Source: an uncultured Algibacter sp. (GTDB lineage Bacteria > Bacteroidota > Bacteroidia > Flavobacteriales > Flavobacteriaceae). Taken from it: 64,000 bases of DNA. Positions 25,857 through 35,774 of the stretch are shown one piece after another. A program made the position numbers and the translations under genes. The stretch spans positions 1 to 64,000 of the forward strand of contig NZ_CANLGU010000004.1 of assembly GCF_947490405.1 (NCBI RefSeq), read 5' to 3'. Within the stretch, counting starts at the first letter, position 1. Every line of letters starts with the position of its first letter. Under the pieces are notes generated by a model, which saw nothing but the letters and a program-made list of their open reading frames with translations, did no database searches and was not told where the DNA came from.

Positions 25857-27105
25857 TACAAGCGATGTGGGAGGTGCTGGTAAAGCATGTGCAAGATTAC
25901 ATCTTGGTTTGCTAAATATGGAAGTAGATTCTAAATTGCTGTTGGCTAAGAAAATGTCAGATTTCAAAGCGTCTTATGTGCTTCATCAAAAAACCAATAA
26001 TTCTTTATTCTTTAAAATAGAAAACAAGGTTCTTAGTGTTTTAAGAAGGATTAAACTTTTAAAACCTTCAAAAAAAACTCAAGAAGAACTATTCATAAAA
26101 AATAGAATTAAAGGTTTAGAGAAGTTTTCTTTTCCCAATTCAAATTATGATATAACAGAGTCTGAACTCTACAAACAAGCAGATGTAATAAATTTACATT
26201 GGGTTTCAGAATTTATAGATTACCAATCGTTTTTTAAAAAAAACACGAAACCAGTAGTTTGGACGCTACACGATATGAATCCTTTTTCAGGAGGAGAGCA
26301 TTATGAAGAAAAATATTTAGGTATAGATAAAAAAGGGTTTCCAATTAAAAGAGTTTTTCTAGACGAAGAAATATCAACATTTAAAAGTGTTTTAAACTTA
26401 AAAATGGAAGCATTATCAAACGTAGATAATCTACATTTTGTAACACTATGTAATTGGATGACTAATCAATTGAAACAAAATGATTTTTTTGAAAGATTTC
26501 CAATTCATAAAATACCAAATGGAATTGACTCTAATGTTTTTAGAATTAGAGATAAATCAAGTTCTAGAGAGCTTTTAAATATTCCACAAGAAAAAAAAGT
26601 AATACTGTTTGTTGCAGATTTAATCGATGCAAACAGAAAAGGGTTAAAATTTTTAGTCCGCGCTATTGAAAGAATAGAACAAACCAATATTCAATTATTT
26701 GTAATAGGAAATAAAAATGAAGATTTAAACCGTTTTAAGAACATTATCCAATATGGGAAGGTGTATGATGAAGAATTGTTAAGTTCTGTATATTCTGCTG
26801 CTGATGCTTTTGTTATACCATCATTAATGGACAATTTACCAAATACAGTTTTAGAATCTTTACTTTGTGGCACACCTGTAATTGGTTTCCCTGTGGGAGG
26901 TATTCCTGAGATTATAAATCATAATAAGAATGGTTTGTTAGCAAAAGAGGTTAGTGTAGATGCTTTAGTAGAATCGATATCAGACTTTCTAAAAAATGGA
27001 GTAACTTATTCCATTGAAGATATAAGAAAAGATGCTGTGAATCAGTATGATGAAAAAGTTCAAGCTAAAAATTATATTAAACTATTTGAAAGTTTAGTTA
27101 AGTAA
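25837..27105 (+). CDS. Family 4 glycosyltransferase
   Basis: This 422-residue GT-B enzyme has an acceptor domain with WTLHDMNPFSGGEHY, like WcaC-type transferases, and a C-terminal nucleotide-sugar domain with IPSLMDNLPNTVLESLLCGTPVIG. The usual E-x7-E motif appears as D-x7-E. The start is GTG inside the end of the radical SAM fusion gene, overlapping by 20 bases, so the two are translationally coupled. The sugar transferred is unknown. Confidence 0.88.
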   Translation: MKVLLVNTSDVGGAGKACARLHLGLLNMEVDSKLLLAKKMSDFKASYVLHQKTNNSLFFKIENKVLSVLRRIKLLKPSKKTQEELFIKNRIKGLEKFSFPNSNYDITESELYKQADVINLHWVSEFIDYQSFFKKNTKPVVWTLHDMNPFSGGEHYEEKYLGIDKKGFPIKRVFLDEEISTFKSVLNLKMEALSNVDNLHFVTLCNWMTNQLKQNDFFERFPIHKIPNGIDSNVFRIRDKSSSRELLNIPQEKKVILFVADLIDANRKGLKFLVRAIERIEQTNIQLFVIGNKNEDLNRFKNIIQYGKVYDEELLSSVYSAADAFVIPSLMDNLPNTVLESLLCGTPVIGFPVGGIPEIINHNKNGLLAKEVSVDALVESISDFLKNGVTYSIEDIRKDAVNQYDEKVQAKNYIKLFESLVK

Positions 27106-27109
27106 AATA

Positions 27110-27889
27110 ATGATGTTAATATCTATTATCACAATAAATTATAATGACAAATTAGGGTTAGAGCGCACTGTAAAAAGTGTGCAAAATCAAACTTACTCTA
27201 ATTTTGAGCATATTATAATTGATGGTAACTCAACAGATGGTAGTAAAGATATAATCGAATTAAATAAAGAAAGTTTTAGTTACTGGGTTAGCGAACCCGA
27301 TCATGGAATTTATAATGCCATGAACAAAGGAATTAAATCTGCTAAAGGTGAATATTTGTTTTTTTTAAATAGTGGAGACCATTTTAATAATGCTGATGCT
27401 TTAAATAAAGTAAATAAGCATTTAAAAGATATTGATATTGTTTATTTTGATATTAATGTTGTTGGAGAAAATGAATCCTATATAAAAAAGTGTCCAAAGC
27501 AATTAACTTTTAAATACTTACATGAAGATTTGCCAGCGCATCAAGCTACTTTTATTAAGAAAAGCTTATTTGATGATTTAGGCTACTATGATGAAAATTT
27601 AAAAATTGTATCAGATTGGAAATTTTTAATATTAGCTATATGTAAGCACCATGCAAGCTATAAGTATGTTGAAGATACTTTTTCAACATATTATAGAGAT
27701 GGTTTAAGTTCATTACAAGAAAACCAAAACCAAGTAAAAGCAGAGCGAGAGGGTGTTTTAAATAAAGAGTTTAAAGCTTTTATGAATGATTTAAAAGAAC
27801 AGTATAAATTAGAAAGAACACTTAGAACATTAAAAAAGTCAAGAACAATTAAACTTATGATTAAATTAGGGTTAATTCATAAATTTTAG
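27110..27889 (+). CDS. Family 2 glycosyltransferase
   Basis: This 260-residue GT-A enzyme begins SIITINYNDKLGLERTV, has IIIDGNSTDGS, YNAMNKGI and LFFLNSGDH in place of the DxD motif, and SDWKF in the acceptor region. It is closely similar along its length to the enzyme at 31606, including the C-terminal SRTIKLMIKLGLIHKF. It is a WcaA-like member whose specificity cannot be read. A second ATG one codon later is equally possible. Confidence 0.88.
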   Translation: MMLISIITINYNDKLGLERTVKSVQNQTYSNFEHIIIDGNSTDGSKDIIELNKESFSYWVSEPDHGIYNAMNKGIKSAKGEYLFFLNSGDHFNNADALNKVNKHLKDIDIVYFDINVVGENESYIKKCPKQLTFKYLHEDLPAHQATFIKKSLFDDLGYYDENLKIVSDWKFLILAICKHHASYKYVEDTFSTYYRDGLSSLQENQNQVKAEREGVLNKEFKAFMNDLKEQYKLERTLRTLKKSRTIKLMIKLGLIHKF

Positions 27890-27917
27890 CATAACTGTCA
27901 TTTTGAATTTATAGAAC

Positions 27918-28874
27918 ATGAAGTTTGAAGTATCTGTAATTATACCAGTTTTCAACACAGAACGCTATGTTGAAAAAGCAATAAGCTCTGTATTGGAACA
28001 ACCAGAAGTGGTTGAGGTTGTTATTGTAAACGATGGTAGTACTGATAATTCGTTTCAAATAATAACAAAATTACAAGCTAAAGATTCTAGAATTAAAGTA
28101 TACCATCACCCAAACAATGTAAATAAAGGACGTTCTGCTAGTAGAAACTTAGGTATTAAAAAGGCTTCAAGTAAATATGTTGCGTTTTTAGACTCAGATG
28201 ATTTCTATTTAAAAAATAGATTTGAAAACGATAAAAAAGTATTTTCTGAAGATAGTAGTATTGATGGGGTTTATAATGCAATAGGTGCTCATTTCTATAG
28301 AGCATCTAAAGAATTTGAAAGAGTTGCATTAAAGTTAACAACCATCAGCGAAAAGTTAAAGCCCGAAGAGTTGTTTGAAGAGTTATTATATTATAAAAAA
28401 GGGCATTTTTCTATAGATGGTTTAACCTTGAAAAAATCAATATTTGATAAGGTTGAATTCTTTAATGAGACCTTATTAGTTGATGAAGACACACATATGT
28501 TTTTAAAAATGGCTTTAAAAACTAAATTGATTGGTGGGTTACTAGATAAACCAGTTGCCATGAGAGGTGTACATGAAGCCAATGTGTTTAATAACGCAAA
28601 CTTATATAATAAAGCTAAAGTATATGAGTTACTTGTTTTTTGGAGTTGTAAAAATAATATTTCATTAAAAAGAATAGATGCACTTCTTGGTAAGTATTGG
28701 ATGTTTAAGCTTCAAGAAGGTAAAGGTGTAGTTAAGTATTTTGGTTGTTGGTTTTATATTTTTTTTAGCAATAAGAAGATACTTTTTTCATCACTGAGTA
28801 CTAAGTATTTTCCAATGATTTTACTTAGTAAAAGAGTTTTTTCATTTTTTTACAAAAAAATCAAGAAAAATTAA
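27918..28874 (+). CDS. Family 2 glycosyltransferase
   Basis: This is a 318-residue GT-A enzyme. VSVIIPVFNTERYVEKAI starts the nucleotide-binding fold, VIVNDGSTDNS follows, and FLDSDDFYL carries the DxD metal site (about residue 95). An acceptor-side DEDTHMFLKM motif follows. The C-terminus is rich in Phe and Lys and may lie against the membrane. It belongs to the plus-strand operon. Confidence 0.9.
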   Translation: MKFEVSVIIPVFNTERYVEKAISSVLEQPEVVEVVIVNDGSTDNSFQIITKLQAKDSRIKVYHHPNNVNKGRSASRNLGIKKASSKYVAFLDSDDFYLKNRFENDKKVFSEDSSIDGVYNAIGAHFYRASKEFERVALKLTTISEKLKPEELFEELLYYKKGHFSIDGLTLKKSIFDKVEFFNETLLVDEDTHMFLKMALKTKLIGGLLDKPVAMRGVHEANVFNNANLYNKAKVYELLVFWSCKNNISLKRIDALLGKYWMFKLQEGKGVVKYFGCWFYIFFSNKKILFSSLSTKYFPMILLSKRVFSFFYKKIKKN

Positions 28875-28961
28875 CAAGCTTATTTCATTTGAATGTTAAA
28901 TGCATTTTTAGGTTAATTAGTCAAACAATTGTGGTGATTTAAAAAGAACAGAAAAGTTAAG

Positions 28962-29975
28962 ATGAAAATTGAAGATATAAAAAAGCCAATAATATTTTGC
29001 CATTATGGTAACTCACCGTATTTGTATTATACGCTTAAGCAAGTAAAATTAACAAATCCTCAGAATAGAATTATTTTACTTGGTGATGAAAAAAATGAGA
29101 TTGTAGCAAAAAAAGCTAAAGTAGAGCATCACTGTTTTCAAAATTACGACGAAAGTGATGAGATAAAAGTTTTCGATCAAGTGTACAAACATGTAGCAGG
29201 GGTAAAGCATAAGAAAGAGTTTTGGACAAATTTTGTGTTCAAGAGATGGTTTTATGTCCATAACTTTATAAAAAAAAATAATATAAATGCTTTTTGGCAT
29301 TTTGATTCTGATAATATGATTTTATCAGATTTAAATAATCAAGAACATAAATTTAAAGACTTTGACTGTACAGAACAGTGCAATGGTATATGCATGAATG
29401 GTTATATTTCATCTTTTCAAGTTGTTAACGGGTATGTAAATAAGATTAATGCATTATTTAAAGATGAGGCATATTTAAACGAACAAAAAAAGGATTTTAT
29501 TAAAAATGCCGACTTCGCTTTTACAGAGATGCGGGCTTATAAAGCCTATAGAGAGCAAGAAAATATAAATAGTATAAGGCTAAATAAAATAATAGGTAAT
29601 GAATCGTTTGACGATTGTATTTGTATGGAGCATGGTTATGAAACGTATGATTCTGTTTTAAATAATCAATATTTAAAGAAAATATATTTTGATGCAAACG
29701 GAAATTTTTATTGTTACCATATCGAATCTTCAACCTATATAAAAATGAATAGCCTTAATTTAAGTTGGGTTCCAACAAGCTTATTTAAGTTGGTACATAA
29801 AACATATAAAAAGCATTATAGAACCCAGAAATATGGGGGTAATGAGGGTTTTATTTTATTGGATGTATTTCAACGGAATTCTATTAAATCTAGAGTATTT
29901 AGATTTTTTCCAGCATCTGTAAAAAGAAGAGTAAAATTATTTTTGAAAATGAAAAAGTTTAAATCGCTTCAATAA
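28962..29975 (+). CDS. Unclassified glycosyltransferase-like protein
   Basis: This 337-residue protein has no close family that I can name. The opening strand IIFCHYGNSPYLYYTL, then IILLGDE and FWHFDSDNMILSD (a likely DxD site, about residue 112), point to a GT-A fold. Like a retaining transferase it has several Trp and His near the end (WVPTSLF, KKHYRTQKYGG). The C-terminus is strongly basic. It lies alone between two gaps of about 70-90 bases within the locus. The role in glycan assembly is inferred from context. Confidence 0.6.
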   Translation: MKIEDIKKPIIFCHYGNSPYLYYTLKQVKLTNPQNRIILLGDEKNEIVAKKAKVEHHCFQNYDESDEIKVFDQVYKHVAGVKHKKEFWTNFVFKRWFYVHNFIKKNNINAFWHFDSDNMILSDLNNQEHKFKDFDCTEQCNGICMNGYISSFQVVNGYVNKINALFKDEAYLNEQKKDFIKNADFAFTEMRAYKAYREQENINSIRLNKIIGNESFDDCICMEHGYETYDSVLNNQYLKKIYFDANGNFYCYHIESSTYIKMNSLNLSWVPTSLFKLVHKTYKKHYRTQKYGGNEGFILLDVFQRNSIKSRVFRFFPASVKRRVKLFLKMKKFKSLQ

Positions 29976-30043
29976 ATTAATACACGTTTATAGTTAGGCT
30001 TAGACAGAAACTTTTCCCATTTTTGTATAAACAATAATAGATT

Positions 30044-31576
30044 ATGAGTTTTTCACCAATAGTTCTTTTTGCTTTTAACAGGCCAAAACATACGCAAAGA
30101 ACTTTGGATGCCCTTTCCTCAAATCCCGAAGCTTCAAAAAGTGAGTTGTATATTTTTTGCGATGGTCCTAAAAACCATATTAATGAGCAAGAGTTAAAAA
30201 ATATCAATAAAGTTCATGAAATAGCAAAAGCAGAAGATAGATTTCAAAGTGTAAAAGTTATTGTTAGTGATAAAAATAAGGGTTTAGCGCAATCAATTAT
30301 CAATGGTGTTACCGAGGTAGTTAAAAAACATGGTCGCGTTATTGTTTTAGAAGATGATATTGAAACCTCTTCGGGTTTTTTAAACTACATGAATAATGCT
30401 TTGAATCTTTACCAAGAGAATGATGAGGTTATGCATATTTCAGGTTATATGTTTCCGCATAGATCAACTTTACAAAGCACTTTTTTTTATAATGTTCCAT
30501 TGTGTTGGGGTTGGGCAACATGGGAGAAATCTTGGAAGCATTTTAATGAAGATGCACTTTTTCTTTGGAATGAATTAAAACAAAAAAAGTTGCTCAATAA
30601 TCTAGATAAATTTGGTGGAGATTATTTAAGCAGTCAGTTAGCAGATAATATTTCAGGTAAGTTAAATACGTGGTTTGTAAAGTGGCATGCTTCCGTATTG
30701 CTTAAAAATGGCTATATTTTATTTCCGAATAAATCATTAGTTCAAAATTTCGGATTTGATAATACTGGAGAGCATAATGGTGTTCATACAGAGTTTCATC
30801 ATTCAGAATTAGCAAAAGATATTGAAGTGAAATTAATTGATGTTATTGAAGATGAAAACGCCAGTTTAATTATTAAAAACTTTTACAAATCGCTTAAAGA
30901 AAAGCCAACTAAAAAGCATGTGAAAAGAAGTATTAAAAATAAATTAAGAAACCTGTTTTTTTTAATTTTTCCAGATTTAAAAAAAGTACTTAGGTACAAT
31001 CAAAACATTGTTCAAATCAAAACATACTTGGGTAAGAAAACTAAAGTTTATCCATCTTCAAGGTTGTCTAATAGCATAATAGGGAATTATACTTACATTT
31101 CTGAAAACTCCGTGATTAATAATGCAGTTATTGGTAAATTTTGTTCAATCGGAGCTAATTTCATGGCAGGTAGAGGTGTTCATCCTACCACAGGTATATC
31201 TACGCATCCTATGTTTTATTCTACAGCAAAGCAAAACGGAATGACTTTAAGTTCTGATAATAAAATTGAAGAATTTAAACCCATCACGATTGGTAATGAT
31301 GTTTTTATAGGAATGAACGTTACGGTTCTGGATGGTGTTACTATAGCTGATGGTGCAATAATTGGTGCAGGTGCTGTTGTGTCTAAAGATATACCACCGT
31401 ATGCTATTGCTGTAGGTAATCCAATAGAGATTATAAAATATAGATTTGAAGATGTAACCATTGAAAAGCTATTGGATATTAAATGGTGGAATTATAATAG
31501 TGATGATCTACACCTCGTTGAAAAATATTTTTTTCAGGTTGAAGATTTTTTGCAAACTATAAAGAAAGCTAAATAA
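30044..31576 (+). CDS. Glycosyltransferase fused to CatB-type hexapeptide acetyltransferase
   Basis: This is a 510-residue bifunctional protein. Residues 1-300 are a GT-A transferase of the sugar-transferase type, starting PIVLFAFNRPKHTQRTLDAL, with VLEDDIETSSGF as the metal site and CWGWATWEKSW. Residues of about 335-480 form a left-handed beta helix of hexapeptide repeats (IIGNYTYISENSVINNAVIG, IGNDVFIGMNVTVLDG, AIIGAGAVVSKDIPPYAIAVGNP), like CatB/VatD acetyltransferases. The fusion suggests that one sugar is both added and acetylated. A basic linker joins the halves. Confidence 0.88.
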   Translation: MSFSPIVLFAFNRPKHTQRTLDALSSNPEASKSELYIFCDGPKNHINEQELKNINKVHEIAKAEDRFQSVKVIVSDKNKGLAQSIINGVTEVVKKHGRVIVLEDDIETSSGFLNYMNNALNLYQENDEVMHISGYMFPHRSTLQSTFFYNVPLCWGWATWEKSWKHFNEDALFLWNELKQKKLLNNLDKFGGDYLSSQLADNISGKLNTWFVKWHASVLLKNGYILFPNKSLVQNFGFDNTGEHNGVHTEFHHSELAKDIEVKLIDVIEDENASLIIKNFYKSLKEKPTKKHVKRSIKNKLRNLFFLIFPDLKKVLRYNQNIVQIKTYLGKKTKVYPSSRLSNSIIGNYTYISENSVINNAVIGKFCSIGANFMAGRGVHPTTGISTHPMFYSTAKQNGMTLSSDNKIEEFKPITIGNDVFIGMNVTVLDGVTIADGAIIGAGAVVSKDIPPYAIAVGNPIEIIKYRFEDVTIEKLLDIKWWNYNSDDLHLVEKYFFQVEDFLQTIKKAK

Positions 31577-31605
31577 ACTGATTTATAGAATCTCTTTGTA
31601 ACTCA

Positions 31606-32388
31606 ATGAAACCAAAATTCTCCATAATAACTGTTAACTACAATAATCTTGACGGACTAAAAAAAACTGTTGATAATATAAAGAAGCAGACGTTTCAAGG
31701 TTTTGAATATATAGTTATTGATGGACACTCTACAGATGGAAGTGCCAATTATATAAAGGAGAATAAAGGTTTATTTGATTTTTGGGTAAGTGAGCCTGAT
31801 GAAGGCGTATACCATGCCATGAATAAAGGAATAAAGCATGCATCAGGAGACTATCTATTATTTTTAAATAGCGGAGACCATTTTTACAATAGTAAAGTTT
31901 TAGAAAACAATAAAGAGCACATTAAAGATTCTGATTTGGTGTATTTTAATTTGCAAGTTGTTGAGGGAAATAAAACCTTTACAAAAACATATCCAGATAC
32001 GTTATCGTTTTCCTATTTTGTTGAAGATACTTTGCCTCATCCAGCCACTTTTATAAAAAAAGAGGCTTTTTTAAAAACAAACTTGTATAAAGAAGATTTT
32101 AAAATAGTATCAGACTGGAAATTCTTTATAGATGCTATCTGTAAGTATAATTTAAGTTACAAGCATATTGCAAAACCACTTTCAACGTTTTATATTGGAG
32201 GACTAAGTTCTAATCCTAAAAATCAAATTATTAAGTTTAATGAAAAAGAAGCCGTACTCCACGGAGATTATTTAACTTACATGCATGATGTAGATGCTAT
32301 TATTACAAATAGAAAAATATTAGATAATTTACGGTCATCTAAAACAATAAGTCTTTTAATAAAACTAGGGGTTTTAAATAAATTTTAA
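31606..32388 (+). CDS. Family 2 glycosyltransferase
   Basis: This 260-residue GT-A enzyme is paralogous to the one at 27110: FSIITVNYNNLDGLKKTV, VIDGHSTDGS, YHAMNKGIKHASGDYLLFLNSGDHF and an identical overall length. It ends KTISLLIKLGVLNKF. The next gene begins two bases after its stop region. The two copies probably add related sugars, or one has been retained for a branch. Confidence 0.88.
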   Translation: MKPKFSIITVNYNNLDGLKKTVDNIKKQTFQGFEYIVIDGHSTDGSANYIKENKGLFDFWVSEPDEGVYHAMNKGIKHASGDYLLFLNSGDHFYNSKVLENNKEHIKDSDLVYFNLQVVEGNKTFTKTYPDTLSFSYFVEDTLPHPATFIKKEAFLKTNLYKEDFKIVSDWKFFIDAICKYNLSYKHIAKPLSTFYIGGLSSNPKNQIIKFNEKEAVLHGDYLTYMHDVDAIITNRKILDNLRSSKTISLLIKLGVLNKF

Positions 32389-32389
32389 A

Positions 32390-33226
32390 ATGAGCAAATT
32401 GGTTTCCATAATCGTTCCTTGTTACAATCACGCTCATTTTTTAGACGAAGCATTACAATCGGTTTTAAATCAAACCTATTCTAATTGGGAATGTATTGTT
32501 ATAAATGATGGAAGTACAGATAATACCAAAACTATAGCTGAAAAATGGGTGGAAAAAGATAAGCGTTTTAGCTATTTAGAAAAATCAAATGGAGGTTTAA
32601 GTAGTGCTAGAAATACAGGAATAAAATCAAGTAAAGGCGATTATATTTTACCATTAGATGCAGATGATATCATTCACGAATCATATTTGTCAACAACAGT
32701 TCCAGAGTTAATTAATAACGAATCATTGGCTATTGTATCATGTTATAGTAAGTTTTTCTTCAAAGATAAATCGAATATTATACATGAATTAAAACCTATA
32801 GGCACGACCTATCATGCGTTACTTTTTGAAAACTGTTTAATAGCAACCTCGCTTTACAGAAAACAATGTTGGGAAGATGTTGGTGGTTATGATGAAACCA
32901 TGAAAAGGGGGTTTGAAGATTGGGAGTTTTGGTTGGCTATTACAAAACAAGGATGGACGTTTAAAATAGTAGAAGAATTTCTGTTTTTCTATAGAAAGCA
33001 AAAACAATCCATGTTGATTGATACTTTAGAAAATCATAGAATTTCTAATATGAAGTATATTTTCAAAAAACACGAAGATGTATATATAAAGCATCATGAT
33101 AAGACGGTGGATTATCTGTTATATCTTTTAAAAATTAATGAAGATAACGCTTCAAACTTAAAACAATCAACATCATATAAAATTGCTAAATTCTTTGAAA
33201 AACCTTTAAATCTTTTTAAAAAATAG
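32390..33226 (+). CDS. Family 2 glycosyltransferase
   Basis: This is a 278-residue GT-A enzyme. LVSIIVPCYNHAHFLDEAL, NWECIVINDGSTDNT and LPLDADDII (DxD site, about residue 90) are followed by RGFEDWEFWLAI in the acceptor half. It is paralogous to the protein at 34911, sharing NQTYSNWECI-type and GGLSSARNTGI-type blocks. No signal or membrane segment is present. Confidence 0.9.
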   Translation: MSKLVSIIVPCYNHAHFLDEALQSVLNQTYSNWECIVINDGSTDNTKTIAEKWVEKDKRFSYLEKSNGGLSSARNTGIKSSKGDYILPLDADDIIHESYLSTTVPELINNESLAIVSCYSKFFFKDKSNIIHELKPIGTTYHALLFENCLIATSLYRKQCWEDVGGYDETMKRGFEDWEFWLAITKQGWTFKIVEEFLFFYRKQKQSMLIDTLENHRISNMKYIFKKHEDVYIKHHDKTVDYLLYLLKINEDNASNLKQSTSYKIAKFFEKPLNLFKK

Positions 33227-33238
33227 TATCATTATTTT

Positions 33239-34021
33239 ATGATTTCAGTTGTAATACGAAATAAAAACCAAGATAAAGCACTCACATTTTTACTTAAAAA
33301 TTTGAATGAGCGTTACCTTGATGATATTGGTGAAATTATAGTTATTGATAATTTATCTACGGATAAAAGTGAAGCGGTTTCAAAAGCGTATAATGCTAGA
33401 TTTATATCCATAAAAAATTTCAGTTACGGTGGTAGTGCTAATTTTGCTGCAAAACACACCAAGTTTCCTATTGTGGTTATGTTTAGTGCGCATTCGTACC
33501 CTGTAAGTCATGATTTTTTCAAATTAATAAAACAAAAATTTGATGCTAACTCTAATCTTGCTGGATTAAGATGTCTGCATAATCCGAATGATTATCAAAA
33601 TTATATCAATAAGGTGTCTGCAAAAGTTGATCCAAATAAATCAGGTCTAATTTTTTCAGGTTCAGCATTTAGTAGAAGTGTTTGGGAGCAACATCCATTC
33701 CGAGAAGATGTAGCTACTTTTGAAGATAAAGAGTGGACCAAACGGATTTTAAAAGCGGGGTATGATATTGATTTTGTAGCATCTATTTTTTGCTATCAAA
33801 TAGCCAGAACAAAAAAGCAAGTGTATTTTCGTTTTAAAAATGATTTAGTTGGTAATTATCAACTTTGGCATCAGGATGTTAGTTTTTTAAGTGCTTCAAA
33901 GGGTTTTTTAATGTCTGTTTTTAGATTGATTAAAAACTTTTTTGTTGACTTTTGGTACGTCATTAAACGTTATGTACATCAAATAAAATTCATCCTTAAT
34001 AAACCAGAAAAATTTAATTAA
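33239..34021 (+). CDS. Family 2 glycosyltransferase, rhamnosyltransferase-like
   Basis: This 260-residue GT-A enzyme begins ISVVIRNKNQDKALTFLL with EIIVIDNLSTDKS. The metal-site position reads MFSAHSYP instead of DxD, a pattern known from some rhamnosyltransferase-like family 2 enzymes. GSAFSRSVWEQHPF and FEDKEWTKRIL follow. The C-terminus has an aromatic-basic stretch (VDFWYVIKRYVHQIKF) likely to touch the membrane. Specificity is unproven. Confidence 0.82.
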   Translation: MISVVIRNKNQDKALTFLLKNLNERYLDDIGEIIVIDNLSTDKSEAVSKAYNARFISIKNFSYGGSANFAAKHTKFPIVVMFSAHSYPVSHDFFKLIKQKFDANSNLAGLRCLHNPNDYQNYINKVSAKVDPNKSGLIFSGSAFSRSVWEQHPFREDVATFEDKEWTKRILKAGYDIDFVASIFCYQIARTKKQVYFRFKNDLVGNYQLWHQDVSFLSASKGFLMSVFRLIKNFFVDFWYVIKRYVHQIKFILNKPEKFN

Positions 34022-34074
34022 AAATAATACTAGATATATGTTATTTAAAACGATTAATAAAATAACTAGGCTAA

Positions 34075-34893
34075 ATGAAATTTAAAAAAATAAGAAAAGT
34101 ATTTAGAATATTTTTTCCTAAAAAGTTTTCATCAACTGAGCTTTTTGAGCATCAATTGCATCATAATAGGGAGATTGTATCATTTATTAAAGAGCATGAT
34201 AGTTATTTAGTGAAATTAAAAAATACTTTAACTATAAAAATGCGTAATGAAAATCATAGTGATTATATGGTTTTACAGCAAGTTTTTAATTTGAAACAGT
34301 ACGAGATTATTACGAGTCTAATAAAATCAAACCAAAAGACTAATGATAAAAATGTAATTATTGATGCTGGTGCTAATGTGGCATATACATCTTTGTATTT
34401 TTCAAATAGTTTAAGTCGTGTTTCTGTTTATGCTGTTGAGCCATCGTTTGAAAATGCAGCAATGTGCAATGAAAATATTTCATTGAATATGTTGGATAAT
34501 AAAATCCATTTTTATCACAGAGCATTAAGCCATAAATCAGGGCTTAAATTTCAGTTAAACACCAAATTTAGAGACGCCAAAGATTGGGCAATTATGACCA
34601 AACAGGATGTTAATGGTAAAGTTGAAGGTATAACTATAGGCGAGATTATTTCAGAAAACAACTTATCTTACATTACCTTAATAAAAATAGATATAGAAGG
34701 CGCTGAACGATTTATTTTTGATAACGATAGTGATTTGTCCTTCTTAAAAATAACGAAATTAATAGCCATTGAAATACATGATGAGTTTAATATAAGAGAA
34801 AAAATTTATGTGATTTTAAAAGAGTATGGTTATTACTTATTTGAAACGGGAGAGCTCACAGTTGGGGTAAATAAAAATTTATTAGCAAAGTAA
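34075..34893 (+). CDS. FkbM-family methyltransferase
   Basis: This 272-residue cytoplasmic SAM enzyme probably O-methylates a sugar. The N-terminal 90 residues are basic and variable. The SAM site is IIDAGANVAYTSLYF with YAVEPSFENA. IKIDIEGAERFIF is the FkbM hallmark, followed by LIAIEIHDE. It is one of two FkbM proteins in the locus (the other is at 43188). Methylation could cap the chain or decorate it. Confidence 0.88.
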   Translation: MKFKKIRKVFRIFFPKKFSSTELFEHQLHHNREIVSFIKEHDSYLVKLKNTLTIKMRNENHSDYMVLQQVFNLKQYEIITSLIKSNQKTNDKNVIIDAGANVAYTSLYFSNSLSRVSVYAVEPSFENAAMCNENISLNMLDNKIHFYHRALSHKSGLKFQLNTKFRDAKDWAIMTKQDVNGKVEGITIGEIISENNLSYITLIKIDIEGAERFIFDNDSDLSFLKITKLIAIEIHDEFNIREKIYVILKEYGYYLFETGELTVGVNKNLLAK

Positions 34894-34910
34894 CTTATAC
34901 ATTTGAAATT

Positions 34911-35774
34911 ATGAATGAACATCTTGTTTCCGTTATAATCCCATGTTTTAATCAAGCACGGTATTTGGACGAAGCCTTAAAATCGGTGTTTGAACAAACC
35001 TATAAAAATTGGGAATGCATAATTGTTAATGATGGAAGTGAAGATGATACAGAAACCATTGCTAATAAATGGGTAAATAAAGATAACAGGTTTAATTATA
35101 TTTATAAGAAAAACGGCGGGTTAAGTAATGCGAGAAATGTTGGATTACAAAATGCAATTGGAGATTATGTCCAATTTTTAGATTCAGATGATTATATTAG
35201 TATAAATAAGCTAGAAATTCAAATTAAAGATTTAATAACTCATGATATCTCAGTTTGTGATTATTTTTCGTTTACGGACGGTACCAAGGACAAAGCGCCA
35301 CATAAATATTTAACCCCTTTTTTTTCTCAACTAAATTACAAAAAAGAAATAATTTGGGATTGGGAATACAGAAAATCATTTCCCCCTCATTGTGTATTAT
35401 TTAAAAGGAAATTGATTCCTGAAAATAACATGAAATTTAATGAAAATCTAAGTAATCATGAGGATTGGGAGTTTTGGGTAAAACTATTTTACAGCTCTGA
35501 AAGTCTATTTAATAACTCAGAAGTATTAGCTTTTTATAGAATTAGAAATGGATCGATGTCCACTGATTTTGTTCCCATGCTTAAAGGCTTTTTACAAGCG
35601 GCAAAAATATTACAAGATTTCTTTAAAGCTGAAAACAACGAGGAGTTACATAAGCTTTCAAAAGAAAAATATAAAGAAGTTTATCATAAAAATAGAGTGC
35701 CGTTTCTTAAAAAAATAAAAAATAAAGTCTATTCAAAACTCGCTTTTTGTTATCGATATGTCAGAAAAAATTAA
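34911..35774 (+). CDS. Family 2 glycosyltransferase
   Basis: This is a 287-residue GT-A enzyme. LVSVIIPCFNQARYLDEAL, NWECIIVNDGSEDDT and VQFLDSDDYIS (DxD) are followed by NHEDWEFWVKL. It is a paralog of the enzyme at 32390. The end of the gene overlaps the WbsX gene by 17 bases, which supports one transcript. Confidence 0.9.
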   Translation: MNEHLVSVIIPCFNQARYLDEALKSVFEQTYKNWECIIVNDGSEDDTETIANKWVNKDNRFNYIYKKNGGLSNARNVGLQNAIGDYVQFLDSDDYISINKLEIQIKDLITHDISVCDYFSFTDGTKDKAPHKYLTPFFSQLNYKKEIIWDWEYRKSFPPHCVLFKRKLIPENNMKFNENLSNHEDWEFWVKLFYSSESLFNNSEVLAFYRIRNGSMSTDFVPMLKGFLQAAKILQDFFKAENNEELHKLSKEKYKEVYHKNRVPFLKKIKNKVYSKLAFCYRYVRKN

